DNA of 32,651 nt from Planctomycetales bacterium (GCA_020427155.1 JAGQOW010000050.1:1-32651), one strand, 5' to 3'; positions 10,260 to 19,124 are shown, counted from the first letter of the stretch. Made by a program: numbers and translations. The notes: generated by a model from the sequence alone, not told the origin.

Positions 10260-11729
10260 ATGGCCACGGAATTGACAGCAGAGAAGTTGGCCCAACGCGC
10301 GCTGGACGTCAATATTGTCTCCGAGAGCGAACTTCAATCGGCATGGAGTGAGTTGGGAACTCGCAATGTGGATTGCGAGCAGCTCAAGCAAGTTCTAGTT
10401 CGCCATGGATTGGTGACAAATTACCAGCTCGAGCGTCTTGAACGCGGTATTAGGAGTGGTTTTTTCTACGGCAAGTACAAAGTGCAATATGCCGTCGGGG
10501 CGGGGACCTTTGCCCGAGTCTATCGGGCGGCCCATTGCGAGACGAATGAACTTGTGGCCGTGAAGGTCCTACGCAAGCGATTCAGCAGTGATCCGGAGCA
10601 GGCAGACATGTTCCGCCGGGAAGGCGAGCTGGGGGCTTCGCTTCAGCATCCGAATATCGTGGCGATCCACGAAGTGTACAGCAAGGCAGGCTTGCACTAC
10701 ATCGTGATGGATTTTGTCGAGGGCCACAATCTGCGCGATTTCTTCAAAGTGCGCGGCAAGTTCGAACCTCTCGAGGCTGCGCGTATTGTCACCGGGATGA
10801 TGGCCGGTTTGAGCTATGCCTTTCAACAGGGCGTGACGCATCGCGACTTGAAGATGTCGAATGTGATTGTCTCGAGCGATGGCGAAGCCAAGCTTGTCGA
10901 CTTCGGCCTGGCCGGTTTGGGCGGCGCCAATGCCGACGATACTTCTGAGACGGCGAATCCGCGCACCATCGATTACGCTGGGCTGGAGCGGGCGACCAAC
11001 GTACGCAAGGACGACACGCGAAGTGACATCTTCTTCTCCGGGTGTATCTTCTACCAACTTCTCTGCGGCCAACCCGCTATTTCCGAAACTCGGGATCGCG
11101 CGCAACGGCTGAATAAGTCGAGATATCAAGATATCAAGTCGATTGCCGCCGTAGATCCCGGCCTGCCGCTGCCGTTGGTGCGTGTGGTCAACAAGGCGTT
11201 GGAATTCGATCCTGAGCGCCGTTACCAGACGCCGGCGGAAATGATGGCCGATCTCAAACTTGCCATGAAGCGAGTTAAAGATCAACGGGCACATACTGCA
11301 GACGCGCCTGTCGACACGGGGCCGCTCGAAGGGCACGACGCGAGTGGCGAACCGCGCAAGCTGATGATCGTCGAGTCGGTAACCAAGATGCAGGACGTGT
11401 TTCGCGAGCTGTTCAAGAAACGAGGCTATCGCGTGCTGGTGACTAGCGATCCTGAGCGACTTTTCCAGCGATTCTATGAAAACAACAAGACGGCCGATGT
11501 ATTGCTACTGAGCACGGGTCATATTGGCGCGCCGGCTGTGGAAGCGTTCAATCGGCTCGGCGAAGAGGCGTCGACCAAGAATATTCCTGTCGTGCTGCTG
11601 CTGGCAGAGCAGCACGAGAAACTTCGTGAGCAGGCGGTCGAGGGGAAACACCGTTCGGTGCTGCAGATGCCCGTGAAATCGCGCGAGCTAAGGAAAGCCA
11701 TACTTTCGGTTGTCAACGGCGCAGGATAA
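10260..11729 (+). CDS. Hanks-type Ser/Thr protein kinase with degenerate C-terminal receiver domain
   Basis: This 489-residue cytosolic kinase has three parts. Residues 1-70 form an N-terminal helical module (TAEKLAQRALDVNIVSESEL) of a kind seen before planctomycete kinases. The kinase domain, about 73-345, has a glycine loop GAGTFARVY (from G80), lysine K102 in VAVKVL, the catalytic loop HRDLKMSN (H194, D196), DFG (214-216) and a complete C-lobe, so it should be active. The C-terminal 125 residues follow a receiver fold (KLMIVESVTKMQDVF, VLLLSTGHIG, VLQMPVKSREL). The phospho-acceptor Asp is replaced by S418, only one acidic residue (E372) of the usual pair remains, and the conserved Lys before Pro is Met, so phosphorelay is unlikely. 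There is no transmembrane segment. ATG 10260 is preferred to ATG 10230 because the extra ten residues are basic and unlike the family. Confidence 0.93.
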   Translation: MATELTAEKLAQRALDVNIVSESELQSAWSELGTRNVDCEQLKQVLVRHGLVTNYQLERLERGIRSGFFYGKYKVQYAVGAGTFARVYRAAHCETNELVAVKVLRKRFSSDPEQADMFRREGELGASLQHPNIVAIHEVYSKAGLHYIVMDFVEGHNLRDFFKVRGKFEPLEAARIVTGMMAGLSYAFQQGVTHRDLKMSNVIVSSDGEAKLVDFGLAGLGGANADDTSETANPRTIDYAGLERATNVRKDDTRSDIFFSGCIFYQLLCGQPAISETRDRAQRLNKSRYQDIKSIAAVDPGLPLPLVRVVNKALEFDPERRYQTPAEMMADLKLAMKRVKDQRAHTADAPVDTGPLEGHDASGEPRKLMIVESVTKMQDVFRELFKKRGYRVLVTSDPERLFQRFYENNKTADVLLLSTGHIGAPAVEAFNRLGEEASTKNIPVVLLLAEQHEKLREQAVEGKHRSVLQMPVKSRELRKAILSVVNGAG

Positions 11730-11772
11730 CCGATTGCCGTCGAGGTGGTCGGAAGCGGCTCGCTATTCGCGA

Positions 11773-12255
11773 TCAGGGATTGGCTGAGTCATCATGGCAG
11801 TCGTCGTGGCGACGGAGACGGTCTTCGATTTCGTGAATCTTCTCAACCCTGCGAGAATGGCGGCCGCCTTCAAACTCGGTGGCGAGCCAAAGATCGACCA
11901 TTCGTTCGACGCTGCGTGGGCTCAGCATATCTGCCGACAGGCAAAGCACGTTCAGATCGTTATGTCGCCGGCTGATTTCTGCCGTGACTTCGTCGGTACA
12001 CTGGGCAGCACGCACTCCAGGAAACTTGTTTGCCGTCACCGCCATCCCAATGCCTGTGCCACAGATCAGGATACCGCGTTCAGCAGTCTTGTCGCTGACT
12101 CGGCGAGCCACCAAAGCGGCGAAATCAGGATAGTCGACGGCCTCGGCAGCCGTTGTCCCTTCGTCGAGCACTTCATGCCCTTTGCTTTCCAGCACTGCAG
12201 CAAGTTTTTCCTTGAGGTGATAACCTCGGTGGTCGCTGGCAATCGCGATCCGCAT
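11773..12255 (-). CDS. rpiB: Ribose-5-phosphate isomerase B
   Basis: RpiB interconverts ribulose 5-phosphate and ribose 5-phosphate in the non-oxidative pentose phosphate pathway. The 160-residue product starts MRIAIASDHRGYHLK with D8-H9. It has the catalytic cysteine C65 in ILICGTGIGM (E. coli C66), H98 (E. coli H99) in SRRHNDLN, and the closing segment LWLATEFEGGRHSRRVEKI. All expected active-site residues are present. The ATG at 12255 has AAAGGA about 8 nt upstream. It follows the Sua5-phosphatase fusion gene by 74 nt on the same strand and converges on the kinase gene. Confidence 0.97.
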   Translation of the reverse strand: MRIAIASDHRGYHLKEKLAAVLESKGHEVLDEGTTAAEAVDYPDFAALVARRVSDKTAERGILICGTGIGMAVTANKFPGVRAAQCTDEVTAEISRRHNDLNVLCLSADMLSPRSVERMVDLWLATEFEGGRHSRRVEKIHEIEDRLRRHDDCHDDSANP

Positions 12256-12329
12256 GTTCTCGTCCTTTCCCAAATACCTTATTCCTGGATCCTGTTGGCG
12301 GTTTTGCAAACCGGTTGACTAATCAAACG

Positions 12330-13454
12330 TCAATGAAGATCAAGCTCATCAACGCGCCGTCGCAAAGCTGATTTGACCTCTTCGGCACACTCGCGATAGA
12401 TATTGATCGAGCCTCCGATCGGATCTTGTATGTCTTTCCCGTCTGGGCGTAGCGTATGGATGCGAGGCGAAGAGTCGGGCCACCGTCTCAAAATCGCGTT
12501 TCGATGCCCCTCGGTCATGGTAAAAATCACGTCTGCATGGCGAACCAGTTTGTCGGTAAGCGGCTGCGATGCATGCTTGCTCAGGTCGAGCCCGCCTTCT
12601 TGCATGACCGTCACTGCTTCTCGACTAGGTCCGCACCCAGGGGCAGCCGCAATGCCGGCCGAGGCGATAATCGTACCCTGCTGATCCAATTCTGATTCGG
12701 AGCAACCCATTTTTTCTGCAACGAGCCGTCGCATGATCACCTCAGCCATCGGGCTGCGGCAGGTGTTCCCCGTGCAAACTAGCAGTACAATCATGCTTGA
12801 AAGGCGATCTAAAGCTTGGCGCCCAACCACCCCTTCTCGGATACAGGTACATTCGTTTCCCGTCGCCCTGACAACGGTGGAAGCTTGCCCATAGCGGCTG
12901 CGTCCGTCATCGAGGACGAGATCGACTCGATTGCCCAAACTTTCAACTGCTTGCTTGGCAGTGACTGCTGCTGGCTCTCCGGAGAGATTGGCACTGGTCA
13001 AAGCAATCGGGCCGGCAAGCATTTGCAACACGCTCAGTACGATCGAGTGGGCCGGCACGCGCAAACCCACTGTTCCGTTGGGCGCTACTGCCCGGCGGAC
13101 GCTTTCGGGCAACTGGCTGACCAAACCGCGGTCTTCCCCCTGCCCCACTACCAGGGTTACCGGCCCGGGCCAGCAACGTCGAGCCAACCTTTCTGCCATG
13201 GTTCCTAATTGCGGCACATAGTCGAGCGCCTCTTCGGCACTCTTGATGGCCAAGGCGAAAGGGGCGTCCAGCGAACGTCCCTTAGCGACAAACAACTTCT
13301 CAACTCCTGCTGCGCTTCGCGCGCTGGCGCCAACTCCATAAACCGTCTCGGTCGGAAAAACCACGAGACCGCCTTCCGCCAGGGTTTGGACAGCCCGATG
13401 GACGACGTCCCGACTGTCGTCGGTTTGGCGAAGGTCGATAACAATAGGCGGCAT
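12330..13454 (-). CDS. Fusion of Sua5/YrdC threonylcarbamoyl-AMP synthase with a protein arginine phosphatase
   Basis: This is one 374-residue open frame with two enzymes. Residues 1 to about 210 are Sua5/YrdC/YciO: GGLVVFPTETVYGVG, the Lys/Arg nucleotide-binding stretch FVAKGRSLDAPFAL, and ALTSANLSGE. This enzyme makes threonylcarbamoyl-AMP for the t6A modification of tRNA. Residues 221-374 are a low-molecular-weight protein phosphatase: C227-TGNTC-R233 followed by SPMAE, and the general acid in QDPIGGS (D344). Thr231 in CTGNTCR is the residue that, in Bacillus YwlE, confers phosphoarginine specificity; tyrosine phosphatases usually have Ile there. An arginine phosphatase is therefore the better call. 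An ATG at codon 221 could allow separate translation of the second domain. The ATG at 13454 opens the transcription unit that ends with rpiB. Confidence 0.93.
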   Translation of the reverse strand: MPPIVIDLRQTDDSRDVVHRAVQTLAEGGLVVFPTETVYGVGASARSAAGVEKLFVAKGRSLDAPFALAIKSAEEALDYVPQLGTMAERLARRCWPGPVTLVVGQGEDRGLVSQLPESVRRAVAPNGTVGLRVPAHSIVLSVLQMLAGPIALTSANLSGEPAAVTAKQAVESLGNRVDLVLDDGRSRYGQASTVVRATGNECTCIREGVVGRQALDRLSSMIVLLVCTGNTCRSPMAEVIMRRLVAEKMGCSESELDQQGTIIASAGIAAAPGCGPSREAVTVMQEGGLDLSKHASQPLTDKLVRHADVIFTMTEGHRNAILRRWPDSSPRIHTLRPDGKDIQDPIGGSINIYRECAEEVKSALRRRVDELDLH

Positions 13455-13601
13455 AAGCTACGGCTCACCGCTGCGCACACTATTCCCAGAGGACAACGAA
13501 GCGAGCAAAAGGCAAACCCGTTCTTGGCCGCAACGAAAAATGCGACTTTCGATGGACCAATGCACCCGCAAGTCCGCTAAAATCATGATGGCTTCAAGTG
13601 A

Positions 13602-13627
13602 TGGCCAGAGGCTTCCCGCCCTGGCCA
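13602..13627. repeat. Inverted repeat TGGCCAG-N12-CTGGCCA
   Basis: Perfect 7-bp arms at 13602-13608 and 13621-13627 lie immediately upstream of the candidate -35 box at 13633. The position suits an operator or a short hairpin. There is no T-run on either side. Confidence 0.3.
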
Positions 13628-13632
13628 GGAGG

Positions 13633-13661
13633 TTGATGATCAATCAGACCTGCAATATAGC
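13633..13661 (+). promoter_or_regulatory. Candidate sigma70-type promoter for the NHL lipoprotein
   Basis: TTGATG (13633-13638) and TATAGC (13656-13661) are separated by exactly 17 bp. They lie about 95 bp upstream of the ATG at 13756, in the right orientation. Both boxes deviate from consensus by two bases. Confidence 0.4.
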
Positions 13662-13755
13662 GGTTTGAGTGATCGATGGTCAAGCAGTTCCACCCACCCT
13701 TTGACGCCGAAAGTCATTGGAATCTAAGACTTTATGGCGTTTGGATCAAGCAGCA

Positions 13756-14703
13756 ATGACTAGCCGCCTTTCGGCAACCTGCAAGGGCCTTGCGGCGAAT
13801 TGGGTTGTTGCCTTGTTCGCCTTGCTGGCCGGTTGCATCGATAGTGCTCCCCAAAAGCAAGCTGCTGAACTCGTCTGGGGACAGCGGGGCATCACCGCGG
13901 GCCGATTGCAGAAGCCGCGTGCCATAGCCATCGACTCCGACGATCAGCTTTACCTCGTCGATATGACCGCGAGAATTCAAGTTTTCGACGCCGACGGCAA
14001 CTATCTGCGCGGCTGGAAGACGCCTGTTAGCAAGAATGGCAGACCATCGGGGCTGACCATCGATCGGGACGGCCGACTGTTGGTAGCAGATACGCACTAC
14101 TATCAGATGTTGGTCTATACGACCGAGGGCGAACTTCTTGAGTCGGAAACTATCGGAGGTACTTTGGGCCAAGGGCCGGGAGAGTTCGGCTTTGTGACTG
14201 ACGCGGTCGAGGACTCTCAGGGAAATATCTATATCGGCGAATATGGAGATTTCGACCGAATCCAAAAGTTTTCACCCGACGGGGAATACCTTCTACAATG
14301 GGGCGGCCACGGCGCTGAGCCGGGGCAGTTTCGGCGGCCTCAGAACATGGTCGTTGACCATCAAGACCACATTTGGGTAACCGATGCCTGCAACCATCGC
14401 ATTCAGGTTTTTGACAATGCGGGAAAGCTGCTGCAGATATGGGGAGAAGAAGGGAGTGAGGTAGGCAAGTTGTACTATCCCTACGACCTCGCCTTGGACG
14501 GGCAGGGGCATGTTTATATTTGTGAATACGGAAACCATCGTGTGCAGAAGTTTACGCTTCTTGGAGAGTCAGTGGCAAGCTGGGGAAGCCATGGCAAAGA
14601 GCCGGGGCAACTTCACAACCCCTGGGCGCTGGCACTCGACAGCAAAGGCCGCCTGCACGTGGTGGACTCGAATAACCACCGGGTACAGCGAGTCGTTTTC
14701 TAG
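13756..14703 (+). CDS. NHL-repeat beta-propeller lipoprotein
   Basis: This 315-residue protein has a lipoprotein signal: hydrophobic VVALFALLAGC with the lipobox LAG-C27 when read from ATG 13756, so it is probably lipidated and anchored to a membrane facing the periplasm. The rest consists of six NHL blades, each with the pattern P-x-[GAM]-[LIV]-A-[LIV]-D...V-x-D..N-x-R-[IV]-Q-x-F, for example PQNMVVDHQDHIWVTDACN and PWALALDSKGRLHVVD. Six blades make one closed propeller. Such propellers usually bind proteins, carbohydrates or RNA and are seldom enzymes. A TTG at 13717 would extend the protein but puts the signal peptide too far in. It lies 184 bp before the VWA/MoxR cluster on the same strand and may be a separate unit. 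Confidence 0.9.
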   Translation: MTSRLSATCKGLAANWVVALFALLAGCIDSAPQKQAAELVWGQRGITAGRLQKPRAIAIDSDDQLYLVDMTARIQVFDADGNYLRGWKTPVSKNGRPSGLTIDRDGRLLVADTHYYQMLVYTTEGELLESETIGGTLGQGPGEFGFVTDAVEDSQGNIYIGEYGDFDRIQKFSPDGEYLLQWGGHGAEPGQFRRPQNMVVDHQDHIWVTDACNHRIQVFDNAGKLLQIWGEEGSEVGKLYYPYDLALDGQGHVYICEYGNHRVQKFTLLGESVASWGSHGKEPGQLHNPWALALDSKGRLHVVDSNNHRVQRVVF

Positions 14704-14887
14704 CTTATGCAGCTGAACTTCCGCTGAACCGGGAGAATATGCCAGGGGGGAGAACAGATTGGCTATTCCTTCCCGCAGAAATGTATAGAACAATTCAAGC
14801 AATCAAGGTACTAGTCAGGAATCACCGCCTTTGTGATGTTCGTAGCCATCGGTAACCGTTCGATAAGAGATAGAAGTCTCCGCCGCT

Positions 14888-17800
14888 ATGTTTCAGCATA
14901 GTATCACCTTCGACAGCCCGGCTTACTTGCTGCTGCTTCTGCTCTTGCCGCTAATGTGGTGGCTAGGTTACCGCAGTTTGTCGGGGCTTGGCCGGTGGCG
15001 CCGACTGATGGCGTTGACCCTGCGTTCGCTCGTGTTGTTGATCATTGTATTTGCTCTCGCCGACGTCCAGTATCAGCGGCGCAGCGATCAGCTGACGGTG
15101 ATCTATCTGCTAGACCAATCGCTCAGCATTCCTGTCGACCAGCGACAGGCGATGGTCGACTATGTCAATGCCTCGGTTGCGCAGCACCATGACGATGGTC
15201 ACAATGATCGTTATGCCGTGATCGTATTTGGGCGTGATGCGGGTGTGGAGATACCGCTGGTGAATGTCAACATTCCTTTGAATCGGCGTATCGAAACGGT
15301 GCTCGACCCCGAGTACACCGATTTGGCGTTAGCGATTCAGCGTGCCAAGGCGATGTTTCCATTCGATGCAGCCAAACGGGTCGTGCTGGTGACCGACGGC
15401 AACCAGAATCAGGGGGATGCACAACGCGACGCGCGGGCAGCGGCAGCGGCAGGGGTCAGTATCGACGTAGTGCCGGTAATGCTTTCGGCGCGTAGCGAAG
15501 TGGCAGTCGAAAAAGTCGACGTACCGGCCGGAGCCCGTCGCGGTCAGCCATTCGAGATGCGCGTCGTGCTGCGCAACGATTCGCCCGCGGATGGTGGCAA
15601 AACAATTCCCGGAAAGTTGCGCATCGTCCGCAAGTCGGGCCAGCGCGAGGAAACGATCGTCGAACAAGACGTGGACGTGCCGCCCGGCAAACGTGTGTTT
15701 ACGATCTCCGAGGAGATAGATCAGCCTGATTTTTACACCTATGAGGCCCGATTCGTACCCAATGAAACCGCCGACGACGGGATGACTCAGAACAACGAGG
15801 CATCTGCCTTTACCCATGTGCGGGGCAAAGGCCATGTGCTGCTGATCGAAAACTGGGATAAGCCGGGAGAAGCTGATTATCTAGTCGAGCGGCTCCGCAA
15901 CGAAGACATTGCGGTGACAGTTTCTCCGAGCGATCAGTTGTTTACTTCACTGGCTGAGTTGCAGCGATACGATACGGTGATTCTTTCAAATGTCTCGCGC
16001 AGCACGGGGACCGACGCCGACAATGTGAGCAGCTTTAGCGACGAACAGATCAGCATGCTCGAGCGTAACACGCGCGAGTTGGGTTGCGGGCTGATTATGC
16101 TCGGCGGTCCCGACACGTTCGGTGCAGGAGGTTGGACGAATACCGACCTGGAGAAAGCGATGCCGGTCGATTTTGAAATCAAGAACGCAAAAGTCACTCC
16201 TGTTGGCGCCTTGGTCTTGATGATGCACGCCGGTGAAATGCCCCGGGCAAACTACTGGCAAAAGCGGATTGCGATCGAATCGATCAAAATTTTAGGCAGC
16301 CGCGACTACTGCGGACTGGTGCAATGGAACGGCACCGACCAATGGCTCTGGGGACAATCCAAGGGCGGTTTGATTCGCGTGGGGCCCAATCGGAAGATGA
16401 TGATGGCCAGGGTCGACCGCATGATGATTGGAGACATGCCTGCCTTCGATCCTGCATTGAAGATGGCCGCCAAGGCATACGCCGGTCTCCAAGACGCGGC
16501 AGTCAAGCACATGATTATCATCAGCGACGGCGATCCGACGCCCTCGACTCCGGCAACGATCAAGCTGCTGACTCAACAGGGGGTGAAGGTCAGCACTGTG
16601 GCCGTCGGTTCGCATGGCATGCTTGGCAGTCAAGAAATGCAGAAGATCGCCTCGGTCACCGGCGGCAAGTATTACGCTGTGAAGAGTGCCAACGCGCTAC
16701 CGAAGATTTACCAGCGCGAGGCGCGGCGGATTGCCCGCCCATTGGTTTACGAACCCAAGCCGCCGGTGCAGCCGATGGTCGTCTCGCAGCATGAAATAAT
16801 GCAGGGAATGGAGGGGGGCATTCCTCCGATCAGCGGCTTTGTGCTCACCTCGGTCAAAGACAACCCGCTGGTGGAGGTCCTACTGAGATCTCCGCAGCCG
16901 GTGGACGAAAAAAATGCCACCGTCTTGGCCACCTGGACCTATGGTGCGGGAAAGGCGGCAGCCCTGGCCACCGACGCCGGCCAACGCTGGGCCAATTCCT
17001 GGACGCAGTGGGACGGCTATGACAAGCTGTTCAGTCAGTTGGTCCGCTGGTCGATGCGTCCGACCGACGATCTGGGCAACTTCAGCGTTGCGACCGATGT
17101 TCGCGAAGGGAAGACGCAAGTCATCATTACCGCGCTCGACGAGCAGGACCAGTTTCTCAACGACTTGTCGATCACCGGCACCGTCGTGGCGCCGGACATG
17201 ACGTCCGCACCGCTAAAAATCGAACAGACGGCGCCTGGTCGCTATGTCGGTGAGTTTGCTTCGGAAGTGGCCGGCAATTACATGATCGTTGCCAATACCG
17301 GGGCAGGAAGAGCTCCGATCCGCAGTGGTGTGAACGTCGGTTATTCTGCCGAGTACCGGGCAAACGAGACGAATATGGCCCTGCTGCGATCGTTGAGCGA
17401 GCTAAAGGCCAAAGGCGGGCCGCCGGGGATGCTCGTCGAAGAGGGCCTCGATCCCAGCCGGTTGGACGATTCGCTGGCAGCCAATCCCTTTCGTCGCGAC
17501 CTGGAGCCGGCGATCTCCAACCAATCGATATGGCCCTGGCTGATCCTGGTAGGGAATTGCTTGTTTCTGGCCGATGTCTTTATTCGCCGGGTGCAAGTAA
17601 ACTTCCTCTGGCTGCCGCCGTTGATGGCGAAGCTGCGCGACAAGGTACTGCGGCGCGAAATTCTGGCCCCAGTGCCAGAAACGATGAGTCGCCTGCAGAG
17701 TCGCAAGCGCGAGATCAGCGAGCAGCTCGAAGGTCGCCGCGCAACCGCCCGCTTCGAGTCCACCTCCGATCCGACAGAAAGCGTGGAGCCTTTAATGACC

Positions 17801-17947
17801 AGCACGCCTACCGCACAGGCCTCAGCGCCGCGCCCCCAGGAGAAGATCGATCAGCCCGCAGAACAACCTGCCGAGGAATCGTACACCGAGCGGTTGCTTA
17901 AAGCGAAACGCCGCGTGTGGGACGATCGCAACCGAGGAGAGAAATAG
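14888..17947 (+). CDS. Large membrane protein with VWA and glutamine-amidotransferase-like domains
   Basis: This 1019-residue protein starts with two hydrophobic helices (about residues 12-28 and 42-60). A VWA domain follows with an intact MIDAS (D76-Q-S78-L-S80, and VLVTDGNQN further on), then a CARDB-like beta domain (about 205-310). Next is a class I glutamine-amidotransferase-like segment (HVLLIENWDKPGEADYL to MLGGPDTFGAGGW). A second VWA-like domain (about 440-620) has lost the DxSxS motif: the position reads H447-AGEM, although IIISDGDPTP remains. A further beta-sandwich and one C-terminal helix (WPWLILVGNCLFLADVFI) lead to a charged cytosolic tail. The ATG at 14888 is well placed. It opens the run VWA, MoxR, DUF58, BatA-like. 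Proteins of this type accompany MoxR ATPases in planctomycetes; the substrate is unknown. Confidence 0.9.
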   Translation: MFQHSITFDSPAYLLLLLLLPLMWWLGYRSLSGLGRWRRLMALTLRSLVLLIIVFALADVQYQRRSDQLTVIYLLDQSLSIPVDQRQAMVDYVNASVAQHHDDGHNDRYAVIVFGRDAGVEIPLVNVNIPLNRRIETVLDPEYTDLALAIQRAKAMFPFDAAKRVVLVTDGNQNQGDAQRDARAAAAAGVSIDVVPVMLSARSEVAVEKVDVPAGARRGQPFEMRVVLRNDSPADGGKTIPGKLRIVRKSGQREETIVEQDVDVPPGKRVFTISEEIDQPDFYTYEARFVPNETADDGMTQNNEASAFTHVRGKGHVLLIENWDKPGEADYLVERLRNEDIAVTVSPSDQLFTSLAELQRYDTVILSNVSRSTGTDADNVSSFSDEQISMLERNTRELGCGLIMLGGPDTFGAGGWTNTDLEKAMPVDFEIKNAKVTPVGALVLMMHAGEMPRANYWQKRIAIESIKILGSRDYCGLVQWNGTDQWLWGQSKGGLIRVGPNRKMMMARVDRMMIGDMPAFDPALKMAAKAYAGLQDAAVKHMIIISDGDPTPSTPATIKLLTQQGVKVSTVAVGSHGMLGSQEMQKIASVTGGKYYAVKSANALPKIYQREARRIARPLVYEPKPPVQPMVVSQHEIMQGMEGGIPPISGFVLTSVKDNPLVEVLLRSPQPVDEKNATVLATWTYGAGKAAALATDAGQRWANSWTQWDGYDKLFSQLVRWSMRPTDDLGNFSVATDVREGKTQVIITALDEQDQFLNDLSITGTVVAPDMTSAPLKIEQTAPGRYVGEFASEVAGNYMIVANTGAGRAPIRSGVNVGYSAEYRANETNMALLRSLSELKAKGGPPGMLVEEGLDPSRLDDSLAANPFRRDLEPAISNQSIWPWLILVGNCLFLADVFIRRVQVNFLWLPPLMAKLRDKVLRREILAPVPETMSRLQSRKREISEQLEGRRATARFESTSDPTESVEPLMTSTPTAQASAPRPQEKIDQPAEQPAEESYTERLLKAKRRVWDDRNRGEK

Positions 17948-17950
17948 TAG

Positions 17951-17973
17951 GCTGCCTCGAGAGGAATGGCAGC
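17951..17973 (+). repeat. Hairpin GCTGCC-N11-GGCAGC between the VWA and moxR genes
   Basis: Perfect 6-bp arms lie 4 bp after the VWA stop codon and 64 bp before moxR. No T-run follows. It may tune read-through or mRNA stability inside the operon. Confidence 0.35.
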
Positions 17974-18036
17974 GAACCGAAAGATCGACAAAACAGCGAG
18001 AGAATCAGTTATACGACCAACAGAAAGAGAGCAACT

Positions 18037-19053
18037 ATGAGCGTCGGTGAATCGATGGAACAACGTGCCCAGGAGTTTGCAGCTCGCTACAAGGCGGTGC
18101 GCGAGGAACTGGGTCGCGTGATCGTTGGCCACAGCGAAATTGTCCATGGGGTGCTCACCTGCCTGTTCGTTGGCGGTCATTGCCTGCTGGAAGGCGTTCC
18201 GGGGCTTGGTAAGACGCTGTTGGTGCGCACATTGGCACAAACGCTCGACTTGAACTTCTCTCGTATCCAGTTTACGCCCGACCTGATGCCGGCCGATATC
18301 CTGGGCACGAACATGGTGGTGGAAACTGCTGAAGGTGGCAGGACATTCGAGTTTCAAAAAGGCCCGATATTCACCCAGATCTGCCTGGCAGACGAAATCA
18401 ACCGAGCTACCCCTAAGACCCAATCTGCCATGCTCGAAGCGATGCAGGAGCATAAAGTGAGCGCGGCGGGTAAGGTGTTTCCGCTCGAAGAGCCGTTCTT
18501 TGTCATGGCGACTCAAAACCCTTTGGAACAAGAAGGCACCTATCCGCTGCCTGAAGCTCAACTAGATCGGTTCTTCTTCAAGCTGGTCGTTGGTTACTCG
18601 AACCGCGACGACCTGAACGAGATCATCAATCGCACCACGCGCGGGGTAAGCATTGAGCCCAAAAAGGTGATGGACGGCCGGGAGATCCTCAAGTGGCAGC
18701 AATTGATTCGCGAGGTCATCATCGCACCCCACGTGCAGGACTACATCGTCCGTCTGACTCTTGCGACACACCCCGGCGGAGAGTTTGCGGTCGAGGCGGC
18801 CAATCAGTATCTGCGCTGGGGCAGCAGTCCGCGCGGAGCGCAAACCATTACTCTGGCTGCCAAAGTTCGCGCGCTATTGGCTGGTCGCTACAACGTGAGC
18901 TTCGAGGACATCCGCCGCGTCTTTCTGCCTGCTTTGCGACATCGCGTGATTCTCAATTTCGAGGCAGAAGCCGAAAGCATCGATCCCGACCAAGTATTGA
19001 CCGACATACTCAAGGCGGTGCCAGAGAAGGGTGGAGACGCCAAGGTCGCGTGA
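18037..19053 (+). CDS. MoxR-family AAA+ ATPase
   Basis: MoxR ATPases act as chaperones or remodellers for VWA-domain partners encoded beside them. The 338-residue protein has Walker A GVPGLGKT (53-60), Walker B with D119-E120 in CLADEINRA, the MoxR-specific sensor strand MATQNPLEQEGTYPLPEAQLDRF, and the C-terminal lid domain (ANQYLRWGSSPRGAQ, FEDIRRVFLPALRHRV). It is complete. The start at ATG 18037 (MSVGESMEQ) is supported by an AG-rich stretch just upstream; the longer frame from 17917 has no family character. Its neighbours are a two-VWA protein upstream, DUF58 71 nt downstream and a BatA-like protein after that, the usual arrangement for this system. Confidence 0.96.
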   Translation: MSVGESMEQRAQEFAARYKAVREELGRVIVGHSEIVHGVLTCLFVGGHCLLEGVPGLGKTLLVRTLAQTLDLNFSRIQFTPDLMPADILGTNMVVETAEGGRTFEFQKGPIFTQICLADEINRATPKTQSAMLEAMQEHKVSAAGKVFPLEEPFFVMATQNPLEQEGTYPLPEAQLDRFFFKLVVGYSNRDDLNEIINRTTRGVSIEPKKVMDGREILKWQQLIREVIIAPHVQDYIVRLTLATHPGGEFAVEAANQYLRWGSSPRGAQTITLAAKVRALLAGRYNVSFEDIRRVFLPALRHRVILNFEAEAESIDPDQVLTDILKAVPEKGGDAKVA

Positions 19054-19124
19054 ATGCGATCGTGCAGTTCAGATGGCGGATTGCTAAAGGCTGAAAGCTA
19101 ATTGCTGAGTGGAGAGGATTGGGC

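Larger units (their letters stand above)
13455..13755. other. 301-bp divergent intergenic region
   Basis: This lies between the Sua5-phosphatase fusion (minus) and the NHL lipoprotein (plus). It contains a perfect 7-bp inverted repeat, TGGCCAG...CTGGCCA (13602-13627), and a sigma70-like promoter reading right (13633-13661). No open frame with family character was seen. Confidence 0.5.

Noticed and set aside
17917..18036. Upstream extension of moxR
   Set aside because: The 40 extra residues are basic and unlike MoxR N-termini, and the ATG at 18037 gives the normal start.
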